The translations under genes were made by a program, and so were the position numbers. A stretch of 64,000 bases of DNA, taken from Lingula anatina. Its lineage: Eukaryota > Brachiopoda > Lingulata > Lingulida > Lingulidae. The stretch covers positions 94,374-158,373 of the forward strand of contig NW_019774003.1 in NCBI RefSeq assembly GCF_001039355.2, read 5' to 3'. This document shows, in pieces, positions 61,107 through 64,000 of this stretch; position 1 is the first letter of the stretch; every line of letters begins with the position of its first letter. Below the pieces are notes generated by a model, which did not search any database, had not been told where the DNA came from, and was given only the letters and a program-made list of their open reading frames with translations.

Positions 61107-63556
61107 ACTTAAATATCATAATAATGAAATAATAGTTATTAAAAGACCAGCAGCTACCTTATACAGTTTGGTCTGCATCTCCCCGTCCGAGGCCTGCTCC
61201 TGGTGCTGAAGAATGTACTTGGAGGCAGTCATGGTGTCCTTCACCTCCAGCTTACTGACAGACTTCTTCTTTCGCAGGTTGGGCTGCAGCACCGTATCTG
61301 AGACAGACAGGTCATGAAATTATGTCAGGAAGTTTCAGTGTCGCGTCATGAAATTTCTCTTGTAGATTACAACTTTGCTGTGAAATATATCAAGATACAG
61401 TAGAATTATACAACACTAAGAGAGAGCAACGAGAGGATGATAATTCTGCACATGACTCAATAATTTCTTTGCAATAAATTGACAAGATGTTGACTTACCC
61501 AGCTCTATAGTTCCTGCAGGTTTGTGTTCTAGCCACACCTCATGGGAAGACTTGGAGCGTCTGTGAGCCTTAGGGTTGTACACTGGCTGGGACTGGATAT
61601 CAAAGGCCAATACACATTGGTTATCACATCTTGTTTCAAATTGTTTTCAAATATATGTAATATTTTTTTTCACTATGAAGCTAATAATGAACATTTTGAT
61701 GCATTTTAAACAGGGGTTTTCCCAGGATTTGGGGTACAGGGGTGCAAAATCTCAATCTATAATATGGTCATCGATTTACAGGGAGTCCAACCCAAGCAAG
61801 CCCTACCCAAAAATTCCATAAGCCATCCAGCCGTCTTTGGAAAAATAGGCTGTCTTTTGAGGCTAAAGGATGTTCAAATGACCGCTGGATGGCATTTTGG
61901 GGAAGGCCTTGCTTTTAAGCCTTTGGACATACACAATATATGGTTAAGCCCAAGGGAACCCGTCCAAGGCAAGTTCATCAGGCTAAGTGAGGTAACCTAC
62001 CCCTTTGGGTGGTGGAGATGGAGCCCTCCTCTCAGTGGCCTTGGGACCATACGTCCTTCCTGACCTGGTGGCAGGCTTGGGCGTCCTCCCCGTGTAGCGC
62101 AGGTCCTGGTCGGACTTGGTCTGCACCCTGGAGGCGATGGTGGAGGTCATGTAGCGCGGCTTAGGGGCCACAGCTGGGCCTCGCCTTGGTGCCTTGGCTG
62201 GTGGTTGAGTCGGGGTATCAATTTCGTTAGAATCTATGATGGACTTCAAGGCTTGCAGTGTGCGCTCTCTCTGCCAGAGCTGGGCCTCTGCTTCTTCTTC
62301 AATTTTCCTCTTCTCTTTTTCCTAAATAATTGTAAATTCAAACTGAGAGATTTCCGGTTGCATGTATAACAGGAAGAAATTCAAATAGGGGGAAAGCATT
62401 CAATCAAAGCAAGTATCAAACACTTAGTTTCCATTTAAATTTGGTGTTACTGCAACATGAATCAAATGCTACGATGATTTAAAGTGCCCCTTTAACAAAA
62501 ACTTACCAATTGATCCTCCATGTGCTGCTGGGTGAGTACCATCTTGCTCTTAAACTCAGATTTCATCCTTTCCCTTTCTGACTTTTCTCTGAGGATTTTC
62601 CAGTCTTTTTCATTAAGCTAAAACATAACAATAATAATAATAATAATAATATCATCACAAGAACAAAAAGTTTTTGGGCTAAAATTTTCGAAAATTGATC
62701 ATCTTGACTCAGTGATAACTGAGGCCCATTTATTATTCTTGTGTAGTCTGAATTTAGCAGCCTGAGCTTTGGCCAATCTGTACTTTTTTTTTGGTAAAAC
62801 AAAGTCAGGTATGTTACACAGGCAGGCCCACAGATTTAGCATCAGTGTAGAAAATAATAATAAATAAATAAATTGCAAAGGGTACCTCTGTCTCCAGCTC
62901 CCGTTTCATGTTCTCAAACTGAGTATTCTTCCTCTCCAGCTGATCGTGACTCTTCTGCAGGCTGCGCAGTTTCTTCTCCACCCGCTCAAAGCTGTTGTCG
63001 CGTTTTCCGAGCAGATTTTCAAGCTCATCATTGCGATGCCTCAGGTCCATGTTCTCCTTCTCTGTCTTCAACAACTGGGCACGGAACTGATCAACTAAAA
63101 ACAGAAGACAGGAGAGACAGGTTTTAATTTGACTTTGTTCTAAAAACCTGAAAGTGTCAAAGACTAGAATAATGACATGCGACTTGTGGGTAAAAAAAAA
63201 TTACAATTTGTAAGAGTACTCAATTCCTTCTATGCACAATAATATTATTGTTTAAATTGTAAATATACAGATTGAAAAAATAATAATAATAATCTGACAA
63301 CAAATTAAAACCACTCTTCAATATCAGGGAGCTTTCATGCAAGAAATGGGTATACTAAGAGATTTCAATTGGAATGTGTTCGAAATATAATTTGAAAGGA
63401 ATATAATAGAAACGATTAGTACTTCTGGTCTCATCACAGATCACAATGCTTACATTTACTGTTCAGATCTGTTATTAAAGTGTTCCTCCTCATTTCCCTC
63501 TCAGCCAAGAACTGTATCAGGGGTACTATGACGCTTTCATCACTAGGATCAAGCAA
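59998..63556 (-). CDS. KIF23: Kinesin-like protein KIF23 (MKLP1), C-terminal 395 residues
   Basis: MKLP1 is the kinesin-6 subunit of centralspindlin. With CYK4/RACGAP1 it bundles midzone microtubules and drives cytokinesis and abscission. Exons on the minus strand are 63556-63454, 63094-62886, 62617-62507, 62321-62001, 61592-61499, 61297-61158, 61015-60930, 60492-60394 and 60022-59998. They sum to 396 codons including the stop; the motor and neck lie upstream, outside the window. Visible parts are DPSDESVIVPLIQFLAERE (matching human DPSDEHLIPKL), a long coiled coil (NDELENLLGKRDNSFERVEK), a basic proline-rich linker, HRRSKSSHEVWLEHKPA (the region of the human Aurora B and 14-3-3 site), and the ARF6-binding end: HQEQASDGEMQTKLYK, GGGASVVFNDVETL, SRKRRSP-like GTRKRRSP and WTDTEDRCAVALEG. 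The protein ends KRSKFSGV. The final exons are duplicated at 54071-54641. Confidence 0.93.
61073..61106. repeat. Poly-A run, 34 bases
   Basis: An A homopolymer in a KIF23 intron (T-rich on the sense strand, upstream of the exon ending at 61015). It probably adds to the polypyrimidine tract. No retroposed body is attached. Confidence 0.9.
62631..62650. repeat. (AAT)n microsatellite
   Basis: A short ataataata run of about seven units in a KIF23 intron, 13 bases 5' of the exon 62507-62617 in gene orientation. Confidence 0.8.
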
Positions 63557-64000
63557 CTGGAAAGAACAATCAAATATGAAATATTGAAAACATGAGTCTT
63601 GATAAGATATTTTCCTGACATACCTCAGTGTATCTTACAGTGCGGATGTTACAAGTGACTGGGGACTTCTCATCAAATGGAGCAAGATTTCACAGGGTTT
63701 GAAGGAGGATGGTGTCAGATATAATGAACACTAGCCAGTGTGGGAACGAATAAAAGATGGCAAAAATCTGTGAAAGTACAATCTATTGCACAACAGTAAG
63801 AATTACCCATGTTCTGCATGTTCTTACGTATTACTTTCTAAGACAACAGCTCGTGGCTTCACACTTTGTGCATGTATTCTAGCTTCATATCATGACACAA
63901 ATGAATGAAATTAATAAAATCATCACTCTGCTATACTTTATCAACAGTACCTCACTGAAAATGATGGGTGAATGGAAAAAAAAAAAAAAAAAAAAAAAAA
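63557..64000. other. KIF23 intron to window end, terminal poly-A
   Basis: No further KIF23 exon is seen. The window ends in 25 A (63976-64000). Motor-domain exons are expected beyond this edge. Confidence 0.6.

Noticed and set aside
1-64000. CRISPR arrays, bacterial operons, tRNA or rRNA genes
   Set aside because: None was seen; tandem repeats here are microsatellites or decayed duplications, and the gene structure is intron-containing animal DNA.

Overview
The window is animal genomic DNA. It is AT-rich, with GT-AG introns of roughly 0.1-5 kb, frequent microsatellites, and fragments of LINEs, hAT and YqaJ-type elements plus MITEs. The recurrent tacatgta-like motif and secreted four-EF-hand proteins suggest a marine invertebrate, probably lophotrochozoan and perhaps a mollusc; that placement is inference. 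Single N characters at 54905 and 55564 mark contig joins.

Layout. 1-6070 is a graveyard of decayed transposon genes: several minus-strand copies of a YqaJ-exonuclease gene, a hAT transposase C-terminus and an unidentified basic ORF. 7958-17750 (minus) is a complete seven-exon galactokinase gene (GALK1, 396 aa), with an L2/CR1-like LINE, an internally deleted second LINE and a foldback MITE in its introns. Its start codon lies only 445 bp from the divergent start of the next gene. 18196-30139 (plus) is a 20-exon gene for a 449-aa protein that combines a RUN domain, a PDZ-like segment and a C-terminal PTB domain. 34529-40790 (plus) is an 11-exon LRRC74A-like gene with RI-type leucine-rich repeats and a C-terminal EF-hand pair. 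42672-45978 and 48051-51528 (plus) are two paralogous five-exon genes for small secreted four-EF-hand proteins. 53.9-64 kb holds the 3' half of KIF23 (MKLP1, kinesin-6) on the minus strand, convergent with the EF-hand genes; its motor domain lies beyond the window.

The most important structural point is that about 5.5 kb (49242-54770) is repeated at 54906-60619 with low divergence. The junctions carry N characters and a further ~260 bp overlap. This duplicates exons 2-5 of the second EF-hand gene (without its signal-peptide exon) and the last two KIF23 exons. It looks like unmerged haplotypes rather than a true tandem duplication, but the sequence alone cannot settle this.

The gene models were built by hand from ORFs, splice sites and reading phase. 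All complete models close in frame (396, 449, 702, 141 and 151 codons plus stop), and the nine KIF23 exons sum to an exact multiple of three. No operon logic applies. The genes appear functionally unrelated apart from the EF-hand paralogues and the shared GALK1/RUN-PTB promoter interval.
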